DNA of 64,000 nucleotides from assembly GCF_035046505.1 (NCBI RefSeq), contig NC_089830.1, forward strand, positions 16,978,315 to 17,042,314. The letters run 5' to 3'. Origin of the DNA: Tiliqua scincoides. Its lineage: Eukaryota; Chordata; Lepidosauria; Squamata; Scincidae. Shown here piece by piece: positions 41,247 to 52,345 of this stretch. The position numbers and the translations under genes are program-made. Under the pieces are notes generated by a model that saw only the letters and a program-made list of their open reading frames with translations, was not told where the DNA came from and searched no databases. Every line of letters begins with the position of its first letter. Position 1 is the first letter of the stretch.

Positions 41247-41692
41247 CGCTCTTCTGTTTTGTTTGAGCTGAGCTTGTTTTCGGAGTAAGCCTTTATGTTG
41301 CTGCGACAGCAGAGCCCCTCAGTCCAGAGAGCAATGACTCAGCGAGCTGGAAAGGACAGACACAGGCAGAGCTGATAAGTCCGGTGGCTCGTACAGCAAG
41401 CACAGAGCTGGCTTCACTTTCAGAGGTGCAGCTCTGCTTTTGCATGCAACGCTCCCAGTCCCAGGGATAGGAGGCAAGAATAAACGCGATGGCAGATTCA
41501 TGCGTCTTCGCCCCAGAAAGTGGACCTGATGCAGATTGCTGTGCCTCCTGTATAAGCTACTAAGTTGACAGACTCAGAAAGGGGATGGAGCAGCCCAGGG
41601 TGCTTGTACTGGTCTCAGGCAAGGGGAGCGCTCCCACTTACCTCCAGTGTAATGGCAAGACCTGACAAAGCTGCCTTACCCTGAGTCAGGCC
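41243..41692. other. No recognised feature
   Basis: Unique-looking sequence; no exon recognised. Confidence 0.4.
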
Positions 41693-41856
41693 CAGGGCTG
41701 GCCCATCCGTGAGGCTGACTGAGTTGGTTGCCTCAGGAAACAGATTGGCAGGAGGCCCCACCTCCACCTGCCCATTCATCTCCACTGCTCCACCTTCTCT
41801 CACTCCTTTGAAGACGGAGTAGAAGAGAAAGCATGGAAAGCTGAGACACTCTAGTT

Positions 41857-42084
41857 CAGCCATTTTCAGCCACTGCGCCGTGGCACATTGGTGTGCCACG
41901 AGTGGTCCACAGGTGTGCCACAGGAATTTGGGGGGAGGTCATTTGTTAGTAGGGCCAATGGGGGATGTGAGCCTCCACTGGCAGCATGGTGTGCCTTGTC
42001 AATTGTCAAAAACCTGATGGTGTGCCTTGACCATTTTAGTGCCTTGTCAGTGTGCCGTGAAATGAAAAAGGTTGACAATCACTG
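41857..42084. mobile_element. hAT MITE with 8-bp TSD
   Basis: 228 bp. Inverted subterminal GCCGTGGCACATTGGTGTGCC and GTGCCTTGTCAGTGTGCCGT; CTCTAGTT (41849-41856) versus CTCTAGCT (42085-42092), one mismatch. Confidence 0.82.
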
Positions 42085-42106
42085 CTCTAGCTCACCACTC
42101 TCTTGG

Positions 42107-42234
42107 ACCATTAATACCACTCCCTAGATTGGGAAAGGAAGAGGTGGGTGAAGCAGAAGAAGCAGTGTGGAGACACTGCTTCTTCTGCTTCACCCACCTC
42201 TTCCTTTCCCAATCTAGGGAGTGGTATTAATGGT
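42107..42234. repeat. Perfect palindrome: 62-bp arms, 4-nt loop
   Basis: Arm 42107-42168 is the exact reverse complement of 42173-42234 (62/62), with GGAG between. Begins ACCATTAATACCACTCCCTA. Other family G copies have only imperfect hairpins here. Confidence 0.95.
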
Positions 42235-42289
42235 CTCTGTCATACAAGGCTGCTGTGACACAGTGTTGTCCCACAACACAGACTGACGG

Positions 42290-42415
42290 TATGCCCTCCA
42301 AAAAACTTTTTCCTGAGGTCTAATTTTGGCTAGAGATGTCAGGACTTGAACCTGGGGCATGGTGCATGCAAAGCATGTGCTCTTCCACTGTGTTACAGGC
42401 CTGGGTCTGTTCAGA
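42290..42415 (-). repeat. tRNA-derived SINE
   Basis: Minus strand: CTGTAACACAGTGGAAGAGC, TTTGCATGCACCATGCCCC and GGTTCAAGTCCTGACATC in tRNA-like order. Confidence 0.65.
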
Positions 42416-42544
42416 GACAGCCAACAGGTGAACATCCACACAGAATACAGGCTTCCTGACTTCCTTTAGTGACCGCTGCTTCCTTTCTGCTGCCAGGTTT
42501 GAGAAAAATATCCTGCTAGCTGATTGCTGAGCTATGTAATAGAA

Positions 42545-42760
42545 CGAGAGCCGGGACAGTGTAGTAGTGGTTCAGGAGAACCTGGAAGATCCAGGTTCAA
42601 ATCCTTGCTCAGCTGTGAAGCTTCCTGGATAACCTTGGGCCAGTCACTATCTCTCAGCCTCACAAGGCTGTTGTGAGGACAAAAGAGGGAAGGAACCGTG
42701 GACACCACCCTAAGCTCCTTGGAGGAAGGGTGGGATAAACATGTGAAAAAAGTAATGCCA
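42545..42760 (+). repeat. MIR-like CORE-SINE
   Basis: Head GTAGTAGTGGTTCAGGAGAA, B box GATCCAGGTTCAAATCC, core CTTGGGCCAGTCACTATCTC, and tail CCTAAGCTCCTTGGAGGAAG. Confidence 0.82.
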
Positions 42761-43429
42761 TTTGGTTCCAGAGGAGAAATCCACACAGTTTAACAGGTAT
42801 TCTCTCCCGAAGCCCAGTGATCTTCAGGGCTGCAGCTTTGATCAGGCTCCCAGTTACTTGCAAGACTCAGGCCTGCAGCGGAGATTATTACCAAGAAAGA
42901 ATCCATCATGCTGTGGTGTCACCTGCCTAATAGACTCCCCCCCCCCCCCAAGTGTCATTGACTCAGTGTTCATTTGCCATCTGGTTTCACGTAATGGAGC
43001 TACCAACAATGCTGTCCCTTGGGGGGCCGTTCTCCTGGATGACAGGCGTCACCACACACTGTGCACTGCTCTGATGGCAAGGCCGCGTTCCCTGTCGCTT
43101 TCTCCCGAGGATGGCCACGTGCAGGGCAGGGACATTTCTTTGGCTTTGCAGCAGCAGAGTGCCTCTCTTTCCTATTCTCATTTTCATGGGACGGAAATCA
43201 GTGTTCAAAGCAAGGTGAAATCATTGGTACATAAAGTCACAAAGCTGTTTAGGGACCAAGAGGCCAGGCAGCCAGAAAGTCTGTGATTTGGCTCAAGCGT
43301 GAGTCTTTGTAGTTCTGGAGTGATGCTCTTAAACCTGGAGGTCAAACTGTAACTAAATCTGGAGGCAACTGTAACAAGCATATATGCTGGAGAAGCAGCC
43401 ATGTAACAAGATGGGGGCTTAACTGAGTG
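42761..43429. other. No recognised feature
   Basis: Poly(C) at about 42939-42950. The longest frame (42762-43286) resembles nothing I know. Confidence 0.45.
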
Positions 43430-43560
43430 GGAGAGCACCTATCCTGCTCACCAAAGGAACTAGGTGCAGCTCCAGGTAGGGCTAGGAAAGACTTCAATCT
43501 GATGAGCTTCTGCTAGCCAATACTAACTAGATGGTCTGCTTCAAGGAGCTTCATCGGTAA
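43430..43560 (+). repeat. tRNA-derived SINE, diverged
   Basis: TTAACTGAGTGGGAGAGCAC head, CTCCAGGTAGGGCTAGGAAA body and TGCTAGCCAATACTAACTAG. Confidence 0.6.
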
Positions 43561-43617
43561 GAAATATATGTCTTTTAGAGGCACATGTGCTGGTGAATTC
43601 TGATTGGTTGTGATCTA

Positions 43618-43955
43618 CAAGGCTGGCTCATCCATGAGGCCGACTGAGTCAGTCACCTCAGGTGAGCAGATTGATGGGGCTGCCCATTTCTGTCCACCCA
43701 CCTGCCTCCACTGCTTCCTCCACTCCTTGAATTGGAAAAGAAAGAGGGGGTGGAGGAAAAAAAGGAAATGGAGGGGAGGAGTGGTTAAAGCGTCTCTGAT
43801 GCAGTGGTTCAGCACTTTCCATTCTTCCACACTTCCGCTCTGTTCCTCTCTTTTCCAATTCAATGAGTAGGAGGACCAGCGACTTGCATATCAACAAGTA
43901 AAGCAGGATTTAGCAGGCCTTCTCAAGCACCACAAAGTCCTGAACTGGTCCTGGT
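43618..43955. mobile_element. Family G TIR element
   Basis: CAAGGCTGGCTCATCCATGA at the left, internal TTGGAAAAGAAAGAGG / CCTCTCTTTTCCAA pairing, and CTGAACTGGTCCTGG at the right. Confidence 0.6.
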
Positions 43956-44254
43956 GACTCCCACAGTAGTAAAAACACAGTTTTAACCACATAAGTGATG
44001 CAATTCATACAGGAAGCTCAGTGCCACAGTCAGTTATGCTGGTCCTACTGGATAAAATCTCCAGTGAGTGTGAGCCACTGCTTAAAATCAGTCCAATTAA
44101 TGCTACATGCAAGCTTTTGAGTTACACAAGATTCTTCTTTTGCAAGTGGTGCCCTACAAAAGAAAATGGAGTTAAAAACTGCAGAAATAAAACACTGTGG
44201 ACCCAAAGCATTAGAGCATTCTCTTGGAAACAAAGGAGTAAGCCCAAGTCTATG

Positions 44255-44342
44255 CTTCTTACTTCTGCCTACTCAGAAGTAAGCCTCATTATAGTCAATG
44301 GGACTTACTCCCAGGTAAGTGTGAATAGGCTTACAGCCTTAA
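44255..44342. repeat. Family P palindromic element
   Basis: CCTACTCAGAAGTAAGCCTC, TCAATGGGACTTACTCCCAG, then GTGTGAATAGGCTTACAGCC. Confidence 0.65.
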
Positions 44343-44689
44343 TTAAACAGAGGCAATTCTGTAGTCCAATCATGGACATGCTGTAGAGTGCTTTGTTTGC
44401 TTCTTCTAAACACTGTTCTAATGGTTGTAAAGCACTTTGGTCCTTTTAAGTGAAGCATGACATTAATATATTTTAAAATACAATTAATGCTCAGATGTAA
44501 GTCATATTGTGTTCAATGGGGCTTGTTTCCAGGGTATGTGACTAGCAATGGATGGTTTTATGGGTTTTTTTGTGATGTTTTCATTGTTATGAATTTTTTT
44601 TTAATGGATATTCGATATGCTTTGTTAGATCTGAGAGAATGGGCTACCCTGCCCATCTGGGAGAAAAGGAGGATGAAAATTGTATAAAT

Positions 44690-44762
44690 AAATGAGCCCA
44701 ATCCTATGCATGTTTACTCAGAAGTTCCCAGGTAAGTGTGCATAGGATTGCAGCCTTAATTG
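44690..44762. repeat. Family P palindromic element, internally shortened
   Basis: GAGCCCAATCCTATGCATGT to AAGTGTGCATAGGATTGCAG; the central segment is deleted. Confidence 0.7.
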
Positions 44763-45315
44763 GATTACAAAGATCCAGTCTCATCTGGAAAGATCAGGTT
44801 ACACATTGCACCATCCTTTTCCAAACAAATCTGTTTTTAATGTTTGCTGGATGTTTAATATTTTACTGGATGAATTGGTTACAGAAAGACATTTCCTCAT
44901 TGGCCTCTCTATTTCTTAAAGGCTATCAGAAATACAATCTCAATGGCCTGGCTTGAAAGAATAACCAGCTGGAAAGCAGCCAGTATCACCCCTTCAGACG
45001 CAAGAAATTGCACAACAATTCAAGCCATGAGATAAAAGGTGACTTCTAATGATTCTGCTTGTGCAAGAGACTTCAGGAGTTTGTAAGCCAACAGGAGCAC
45101 ATCTTTGGATTTACAGGCGTTCCAGGAGTGTTCCTTGTTGTAATGAATGTGCTCAGTCATTGTTTTTCCATGAGCAGGTGCATGTAGAACTGGAAGCTTC
45201 TCTCCTTCCACAAGGCAGATGTAGCATTTTTGATGACACATGAGATTTAACCCTCCCCAGTTTTTGCAGTGGTCATAAAAAAGTTAGAAAAGTCCTGCTG
45301 GATCAGACCAAACAG
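44763..45315. other. No recognised feature
   Basis: No exon or repeat recognised. Confidence 0.4.
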
Positions 45316-45412
45316 CACAATCTCAGGCATATCTACTCAGAAGTAAGTCCCATTGTGTTCAATAGGGCTTACTCCCAGGAACATGTGCTTAGGATTGCGG
45401 CCTTACTCTGTT
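45316..45412. repeat. Family P palindromic element
   Basis: ATATCTACTCAGAAGTAAGT, TCAATAGGGCTTACTCCCAG, GTGCTTAGGATTGCGGCC. Confidence 0.65.
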
Positions 45413-45756
45413 TGGACTACTCACGGTAAGAAGCAGGGGAGCAAGACATTTACCCATTTTTGCCCAGCCCACAGGTATACACATTTGATCCCTGTTGCAT
45501 ATATGCAACGTTGGGCATAAATGGCTATAAAGCAGGGTCAGTGAACCACTACCCAGTTTCCTTCACTCCTTTGTTCTCCTTCCAGCACTAGATGGTGAGG
45601 TTTCACCACATATTACTGACAAACACTTTTCAAGCACCCTGTTTCCTACAATGGCCCACCAGTTGCCACCGGAAAAGCCATAAGCAGAAGACAAAGGTCA
45701 AATTCTCTCCCACCACTGCTCCCCTACAACTGGGATTCAGAAGTAGGTGCTGTTGC
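45413..45756. other. No recognised feature
   Basis: No exon or repeat recognised. Confidence 0.4.
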
Positions 45757-46600
45757 TGAACATAAGAACAGCCCCACTGGATCAGGCCATAGGCCCATCT
45801 AGTCCAGCTTCCTGTATCTCACAGCGGCCCACCAAATGCCCCAGGGAGCACACCAGATAACAAGAGACCTGCAAGGCCTCCTGGGAATTGTAGTTAAGAA
45901 CATAAGAACAGCCCCACTGGATCAGGCCATAGGCCCATCTAGTCCAGCTTCCTGTATCAAACAGCTGTCCACCAAATGCCCCAGGGAGCACATCTGATAA
46001 CAAGAGACCTGCAAGGCCTCCTGGGAATTGTAGTTAAGAACATAAGAACAGCCCCACTGGATCAGGCCATAGGCCCATCTAGTCCAGCTTCCTGTATCTC
46101 ACAGCAGCCCACCAAATGCCCCAGGGAGCACACCAAATAACAAGAGACCTCATCCTGGTGCCCTCCCTTGCATCTGGCATTCTGACATAACCCATTTCTA
46201 AAATCAGGAGGTTGCGCATACACATCATGGCTTGTACCCCATAATGGATTTTTCCTCCAGAAACTTGTCCAATCCCCTTTTAAAGGCGTCTAGGCTAGAC
46301 GCCAGCACCATATCCTGTGGCAAGGAGTTCCACAGACCGACCACACGCTGAGTAAATAAATATTTTCTTTTGTCTGTCCTAACTCTCCCAACACTCAATT
46401 TTAGTGGATGTCCCCTGGTTCTGGTATTATGTGAGAGTGTAAAGAGCATCTCCCTATCCACTCTGTCCATCCCTCGCATAATTTTGTATCTCTCAATCAT
46501 GTCCCCCCTCAGGCGTCTCTTTTCTAGGCTGAAGAGGCCCAAACGCCGTAGCCTTTCCTCATAAGGAAGGTGCCCCAGCCCAGCAATCATCTTAGTCTCA
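45757..46600 (-). mobile_element. CR1-like LINE with A-B-A multimeric 3' tail
   Basis: Coding region 46225 to about 46595 (HLPYEERLRRLGLFSLEKRR, RVVGLWNSLPQDMV). The 3' tail is present three times with the ACTACAATTCCC joint (RC at about 45886 and 46022), variants in order A, B (TATCAAACAGCTGTCC), A. Same arrangement as 11291-11935. Confidence 0.9.
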
Positions 46601-46980
46601 AACATAGAGATAGCAACATGGCTAGTAGCCATTGAGAGACCTGTTTCCTTTTGTTCCATCCCCTTTTCAAGCCATCCAATCTAGTGGCCATCACTGCATC
46701 ATGTGGCAGTGAGTTCCACTTACCAGTTATGCACCCTGTGTGAAGAAGTATGTCCTTTTGTCCATTGTTTATCTCCCAGCAATCAGTATCACTGGATGAT
46801 CCTGAGTTCTAAAAACTGAGAGAGAGGAAGAAAGACGTCTTTTTCTCTTCGCACAATATATCATTTTGAGAGTCTCAACCACACACCCCCCTACCCGCAA
46901 TCACCTTTTTTCCAAGCTAAAAAGCCCCAAATATTGTAACCTTTCCTGGTAAGGAAGATGCTCCTGCCTGCTGTATCTGG
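46601..46980 (-). mobile_element. Second, older CR1-like fragment
   Basis: Minus strand repeats the same RT C-terminal region in diverged form (CTTACCAGGAAAGGTTACAA, GAACTCACTGCCACATGATG). Confidence 0.7.
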
Positions 46981-47038
46981 GCACACCTTAAAAACAGAAA
47001 GACAGAATAAGAGCTGCAAGAACAGTCCACACAAGAAG

Positions 47039-47305
47039 AGGCGTCACTAGGGTTTGCATGACTCAGTGTGGGAGGCCAGGGACCCCCCCATGTCACCCCA
47101 TGGGACAATGCCCTGGAAGCTGGTTGTGGTGATGTATAGCATCACCCTGCCTCCACTGGTTTTTTTGGCCGTAACTTTTGATAGAATAGAGATATTTCAA
47201 CGTAGTTTGTTTCATGAAATTCCACATTGAATGATATATAACATGATGGTATTTTCTGAAAATACCAAGATTTTAAGTGGTGTCACTCTCCCCAGTGCAG
47301 GCCGC
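47039..47305. mobile_element. hAT family H2, one end
   Basis: GAGGCGTCACTAGGGTTTGC, GTTTGTTTCATGAAATTCCA, GTATTTTCTGAAAATACCAA and GTGGTGTCACTC. Shares its interior with 12796 and 58129. Confidence 0.55.
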
Positions 47306-48319
47306 CCCCCCCACACCACCGTAGCAACACAACTGACTGAACAGGAGCTGTAAGAAAAGTCCACACAAGCACTGATGCTGTATCACAGTTCTCAAATGTT
47401 GAACTCTCCATATGTGATGTTTTAAGTGTTGGACAGATTACAGGTGGACAACCGACAGATGATGACACTGCATAAAGAGCAAGTGAACTGAAATGTGACC
47501 CTCTCTGATTAAAAGACCTCATTTGGGAATGCCTGTAATTTCACAGTTCTCACACAACCTGGGCACAAGGTTCAAAATCACACTCTTATTGTTGGAGTTT
47601 GGTGCAACTCTGTCTGCTGTCCAGAGGAGGCAGGATACTGTCCTGAAAGGGTTAAGCCATGGCCCAGTGACCCTACACTTTTACCTGTCCCCTTTAGATG
47701 ACCTACGTGGGGGTGTGGCCTAGACACTATAACCTTCCCTTCTGCTCCATGTATGCCCTCTCTTCCTCACTGAACATTGCCCTGACAAGATGGGTCACAG
47801 CAGGGCTCTGCTGGCAATGCCATCTTGACCACATGGCACACACAGGATGAGGCAGCTCCAGGGCCTTGTTATCTTAAATTAGTGTAACCTCTGATCATAA
47901 TCAGATGCTGTAAACTTGCTTCTATAGAACCATGAGTAAATGACTTTCTTTTGCAACTTCAACAGCCATTGTCGTTTGTCTTTTATTAATTAGCAGTCAG
48001 CCGGGTGTGGGAGCTTCCCTGGGCTTGATTCCCAGCAAGAAGGGGGGGTCTGCTGCTGAAGCTACTCTGCTTCTCCCCTAAAGAGGAAACCAATTTTTTT
48101 AAGATTCCTCCAACACTTATAAAGATACAATTCAATGTAAAATCAAGCTATTGACTCTCTTCTCTCAGTTATCTTTCCAGGAAGTGCTTCCATCAACCCA
48201 CTGTTGTCTACAGAAACAACTCTGGCCTTTATTATGGCAGTTGCTGCTTAAAAATCATAACCAGTGTACATTTTATAGCTGGATGTGTGCAGCTGCCTCA
48301 TGAACTCAGTCCATCTCAT
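47306..48319. other. No recognised feature
   Basis: No exon or repeat recognised. Confidence 0.4.
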
Positions 48320-48612
48320 TCTGGCAGTCAGGGCCCGCCCAAGACTCCCTGGAGCCTGAAATGGCATGCCAAAAGCTGTCCCCTTACCCAATGATGTGCC
48401 AGCCTCTGTTCTTCCCATTCTCCAGCATTCCAGCTCAACACTCTCCTCCCCTCTACATTTCCTCTTCCATCTCTCTCTTTCTTTTCCAATCCAGGGAGTG
48501 CAAGGAGAAGGAGAAGCAGTGGAGGGGAGTAGGCAGACAGAGATGCTCCCCCCCCATCTGCTGCCTGAGGCAACGGCTTCAGTTGGCCACATGCATGGGC
48601 CAGCCCTGACAG
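48320..48612. mobile_element. Family G TIR element
   Basis: Left CAGGGCCCGCCCAAGACTCC, internal hairpin region CATTTCCTCTTCCATCTCTC, right CTGAGGCAACGGCTTCAGTT and GGGCCAGCCCTG. Confidence 0.6.
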
Positions 48613-48649
48613 TCCATCAATTCAGTAGCTCTCAAGGGTCAAACTGGGG

Positions 48650-48745
48650 CCTTGCCCAGCCCTATCTGAAGATACCAGAGACTGAACCTGGAACCTTCTG
48701 CATGGAAAAGAGTTGCTCCCCCACTGAGCTACAATTTTGTCTCAC
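48650..48745 (-). repeat. tRNA-derived SINE fragment
   Basis: Minus strand: TTGTAGCTCAGTGGGGGAGC, TTTCCATGCAGAAGGTTCCA GGTTCAGTC. Confidence 0.65.
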
Positions 48746-48934
48746 AGAAAGGGCAAAGTCCAGTTTGTCTTAAGCAAACAGCACAATGCCTTGTAATACA
48801 GAAAACTGTGGAGCAGGAAGGAAGCCAGTGAAAACATTCGATCCTATGGCAGTTTTAAACATTTGAATGCAGGACTTGATGCAGCCCAAATTTTATGTTA
48901 TTTTTAACTTCAAGGTAAACTTGAAGAGATGAAC

Positions 48935-49027
48935 AGTTCAAGCCTATGCATGTCTACTTGGAAGTAAGTCCTTTAGCTTTCAATGGGGCTTACTCCCAGG
49001 AAAGTGTGTATAGGATTACAGCCTAGA
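48935..49027. repeat. Family P palindromic element
   Basis: CAAGCCTATGCATGTCTACT, TCAATGGGGCTTACTCCCAG, GTGTGTATAGGATTACAGCC. Confidence 0.7.
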
Positions 49028-49184
49028 TAATTATTTCAGAAGAAACTTTTGTGGATTATAATCCACTTTACAGTCCATTTGCAAACCAGATACATCTGAT
49101 GAAGCGGATAGTGGCCTATGAAAGTTTACACTGAAGAAATTGGATCAGAACTTTAGGAGCTACAGGATGTTTGGCTGCAGGGCC

Positions 49185-49540
49185 AGCTCCACTCATGAGG
49201 CCGATTGAGGCAGATGCCTCACAGTCCAATCCTAACCAACTCCCCAGCACTGATACAGTCCTGCTAATGGGGCATGGGCTGCATTCTGCATTGGGGAGGG
49301 GTGCAGTCATGGAGATCTCCTCATGGTAAGGGAACATTTGTTCACTTACATCGGGGCTCCATTGTGGCTGCATCAGCCCTGGAAAATTGGTTAGGATTGG
49401 GCTGTCAGGCAGCAGGTTGGCATGAAGTGCCCAAATCTGTCCACTACTCACCTTCACCACTCCTCCTCTGTCTCTCATCTCCTGGACTGGAAAACAAAGT
49501 TTCCTTTTCTAGTCCAGGGAGTATGAGGTGCAGCGTCTAG
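49185..49540. mobile_element. Family G TIR element split by a Harbinger-like MITE
   Basis: CCACTCATGAGGCCGATTGA GGCAGATGCC before and GGCAGCAGGTTGGCATGAAG after the insertion. Confidence 0.6.
49222..49409. mobile_element. PIF/Harbinger-like MITE with TCA TSD
   Basis: CAGTCCAATCCTAACCAACT to TTGGTTAGGATTGGGCTG between TCA (49219-49221) and TCA (49410-49412). Confidence 0.72.
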
Positions 49541-49759
49541 CAGCACAACACAAGTTAAGACAAGGTAGCATTTTGAACCAGCCCTGCTAGGTGATTTTGT
49601 TGCAACCAGGAAGGGTAAATGCCGAGGATGGCATTTCAGTGATGCAACCTCTTTTTTATTAAGCCATTTCTGCCCAATGTTGCATATATGCAAATGTGTA
49701 CTCCCGTGGGCTGGGCAGAAATGGGTCTTAAGAAGAGTTTCCTGAAAAAAACTGAGGTT

Positions 49760-50281
49760 CCCTTCTGATGTCATGTGTGTGACATGTGCTGGGGTCTCCT
49801 GTGACATCATGACATTCTCCCCAGCCAATCAGAACGCTTCATTATGTTACTTAATGACGTCATGCGTAGAGTTTGGGGGAAAAAGGAAAAACGACTTTGT
49901 ATCAGCTTCTTTCTTTCTTTCTTTCTCCTCCCCCCCCCAAAAAAAAATCAAGGTGAGACTTCTTTTGCACTTCGCCTCTGACGTCATAGGCTCACCTACC
50001 TGCCCCCACCCACTGTAGCCGCTCACTCTGGAGAGCCAGGTCCCAGAGGACATGATAGGCGGGGCAGGCAACCAGTGACCGCTGCGAACGGGGAGAGGGA
50101 GGCGTGGCCGGAGTCCTGGTGTGACGTCAGAAGAGGCCGGTCTGCAGCTGGCTCAGGTGGCAGGGGCTGGTGCTGTTGGAGCGCTGGCTGGCTGGTCGGG
50201 GCGAGGACCAGGCGCCTCTTCTTAAAGGGCGAGGAGGACTTTTCACTCTTGCTGGCTTGCTTTGCAAAGGGACCAGCTCAG
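49760..50281 (+). promoter_or_regulatory. Candidate CRE-rich promoter and non-coding first exon
   Basis: Three perfect TGACGTCA palindromes at 49855-49862, 49979-49986 and 50122-50129, with two near-CREs at about 49766 and 49802 and a CCAAT box at about 49825. The sequence is CpG-rich from about 50040 and ends at a consensus donor, CTCAG|GTAAGT (donor at 50282). This is the layout of a CREB/ATF-responsive TATA-less promoter with a 5' non-coding exon on the + strand. No convincing coding exon follows within the window, so the gene is unknown. If this is a CCN5 neighbourhood, the human 20q13 neighbours are candidates, but nothing in the sequence identifies one. Confidence 0.5.
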
Positions 50282-51644
50282 GTAAGTGCAGATCAGGGGG
50301 GAGAACTGATGCCCACACTTGCTGGGAGAGGAAGACCCACAGATGCCCACACCTGCTGGGAGAGGGAGACCCACTGGTGCAAGGCAGGAGGGGATCCCCT
50401 CCCCATCCAGAGAAGGCGATTGCATGCAGCTGCCAGGACGACCCCTGGGGGTGATTCCTTTGGGGAGGAGGGGAAAGTGGGACTTCCAAGCCTCGGAGCC
50501 CTTGGAGAGGGAGGAGGAGGAAGGTTGGGCAACCCCCCCCCCCCCCAGGAATCAGCTTGCAAATGAACTGGGACGTAGGTGGGGGGGTTGAGGCTCTAAA
50601 ATTGTGACTTTGGAGCAGCTGTCTGTGGTCCTGGGATCCATAGGTAAGCGCACCCCCCTCTACTTTTGACTCTTTTTAATGGGTGGGGGGCTGGAGAGGG
50701 AATGTAGGAGAGTGAGGAAGGGGTGCGATCCCAGACGCCACCCCACTACTTGTTGCCTCTCCGGCCTGGGATGCCCCTGACCTGCTGAGATTGTGTGTGT
50801 GTGAGTGTTTTTCTGGTGCTCCGATGACTTTGCAACTCTGGGCTGCTGCTGGTGCTGCTGCTGTGACGTTTTTGGCCATTACTCAGCAGAGGCTGGGGGA
50901 GAGAGGGAGAGAGAGCACCACTGGGAAAACTTCCTTGCACAGGCAGCCAGACTTCTCTTCTGTCCTACTCTCTCCCTGTCACTCTGTGCATGCTCAGGAG
51001 ACTTTTTGTTTGCCTAACCTCTTCTGAGAAGAGGGGCTCAGGGAGCACCTGTTTGCAGCCAGTCTCTGCTGTGTGTCTCCCTCCTCCACCCCACCCCACC
51101 GCTTGCCCACCCGTCTACCAGCTTTTTTCCCCTGCCCAGATATGCTGGAGGATTTGCATGGGCCCCTGATGAAAGATCAGCAGATTCCGGGCATAGAATG
51201 TAGCTGTGCCAGGCTAGGGTAGCACTGCGGAATTTCTCTCTGCCTCTCTTGGAGCACATCCACTGCCTCTCTCTCTCTCCTCTCCCTGCATGCCAAGCTT
51301 CACACGTTGCCCTGGAATCTGATGCTGCCAGCAGGGCAGAGTGCAAGGCAAACTTTCCACCCGGAGACGACTGCAAAAGTTTTGCCGCCTGCAGCACTGG
51401 TGGAGTTTGGGCTCTCCTCTTGACCTCTTGTCCCCTTGCTGACAAGTGGGGATGCCTGTAGGGGGCAAGGGGGGGTCAATAGGTAGAGGGGGGAGCAGTG
51501 CTTGCAGGTAGATCTGGGGAGCGAGAGTCTCCATCCAGTGGCAGATTATTTCTGAATCCAGATTTCTAAAAGAACGATCATGATATCTTGTGCTTAACGC
51601 TGCCGTCCTAAAAAGAAACAGAAATGAGCCTGTAGTGAACAGCT
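50282..51644 (+). other. Downstream of the CRE promoter: probable intron, second donor at 50644
   Basis: A second donor-like CATAG|GTAAGC (donor at 50644) could end an alternative first exon. The stretch includes diverged direct repeats of a purine-rich phrase (CTGGGAGAGG) at 50320-50370 and a GC-rich run to about 50560. I recognise no coding exon here. Confidence 0.35.
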
Positions 51645-51652
51645 ATCTAGAT

Positions 51653-52061
51653 CACTGGTTCCCAAACTTTTTAGCACCAGGACCCACTTTTTAAAATGAC
51701 AATTTTTTGGGACCCACCTGATTTACCAGACCTTAAAAAAAGGAGATCTAGAACAAAATATTTTATTTATTAAGTAATAATAATCAGAAAAAGATCCTCA
51801 AATATTTCTCTCTCTATGTTTACACATGTTGGCAAACCGCAGGAGTTCCATTTCTTGAGGGCAGTTTGCAGCTGTCTTACAAACTGCAGGAGCTGAGCTC
51901 TTTGGAAAATAATTAGCAGCTTCAATGTCTGATTTTTTTTTTTAATAGCCTCAGGGCTTGAAGCAGATGGTTATCTGATCTTTCCATCACTCTCTGGCAA
52001 CCCACCAAAAATCAGGTTGTGACCCACCAGTGGGTCCCAATGCACTGTTTAGGAACCACTG
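51653..52061. mobile_element. hAT-like element
   Basis: Ends CACTGGTTCCCAAACTTTTT and GTTTAGGAACCACTG; ATCTAGAT (51645-51652) versus ATCTGGAC (52062-52069). Interior resembles 20611-21244. Confidence 0.75.
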
Positions 52062-52345
52062 ATCTGGACAGAGTGACATACACTTTTTATATAGATTGAT
52101 TGATGGTAACAAAGACAGTCGGAGCATGTGAAAAGTGCCATTTCTTGAAGTTGCTACAGGGATCCTGCAATGGGGGGAGCTATTTATTTGGAAGGTGCAT
52201 GCCTTCCCCAGAGTGTGTCCAGTATTGCCATCTCTCTCCTTTTCACAAAGCAGGGCAAACTGCACCTGCAGGTGGACTGATACAGATCTAGAAGCAGAGA
52301 GTTGAAACCTCCCCCTCTTGTGCCACATTGTTTCAATCCTTAGGG

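Larger units (their letters stand above)
41693..42240. mobile_element. Family G TIR element split by a hAT; contains a perfect palindrome
   Basis: Left end CAGGGCTGGCCCATCCGTGA GGC, body interrupted at 41857-42084, then the hairpin region. The right TIR is not recognisable. Confidence 0.6.

Noticed and set aside
50075-50591. Overlapping coding frames in the CpG-rich region at 50 kb
   Set aside because: Frames are open on both strands through GC-rich composition; no domain, and one runs across the strong donor at 50282.
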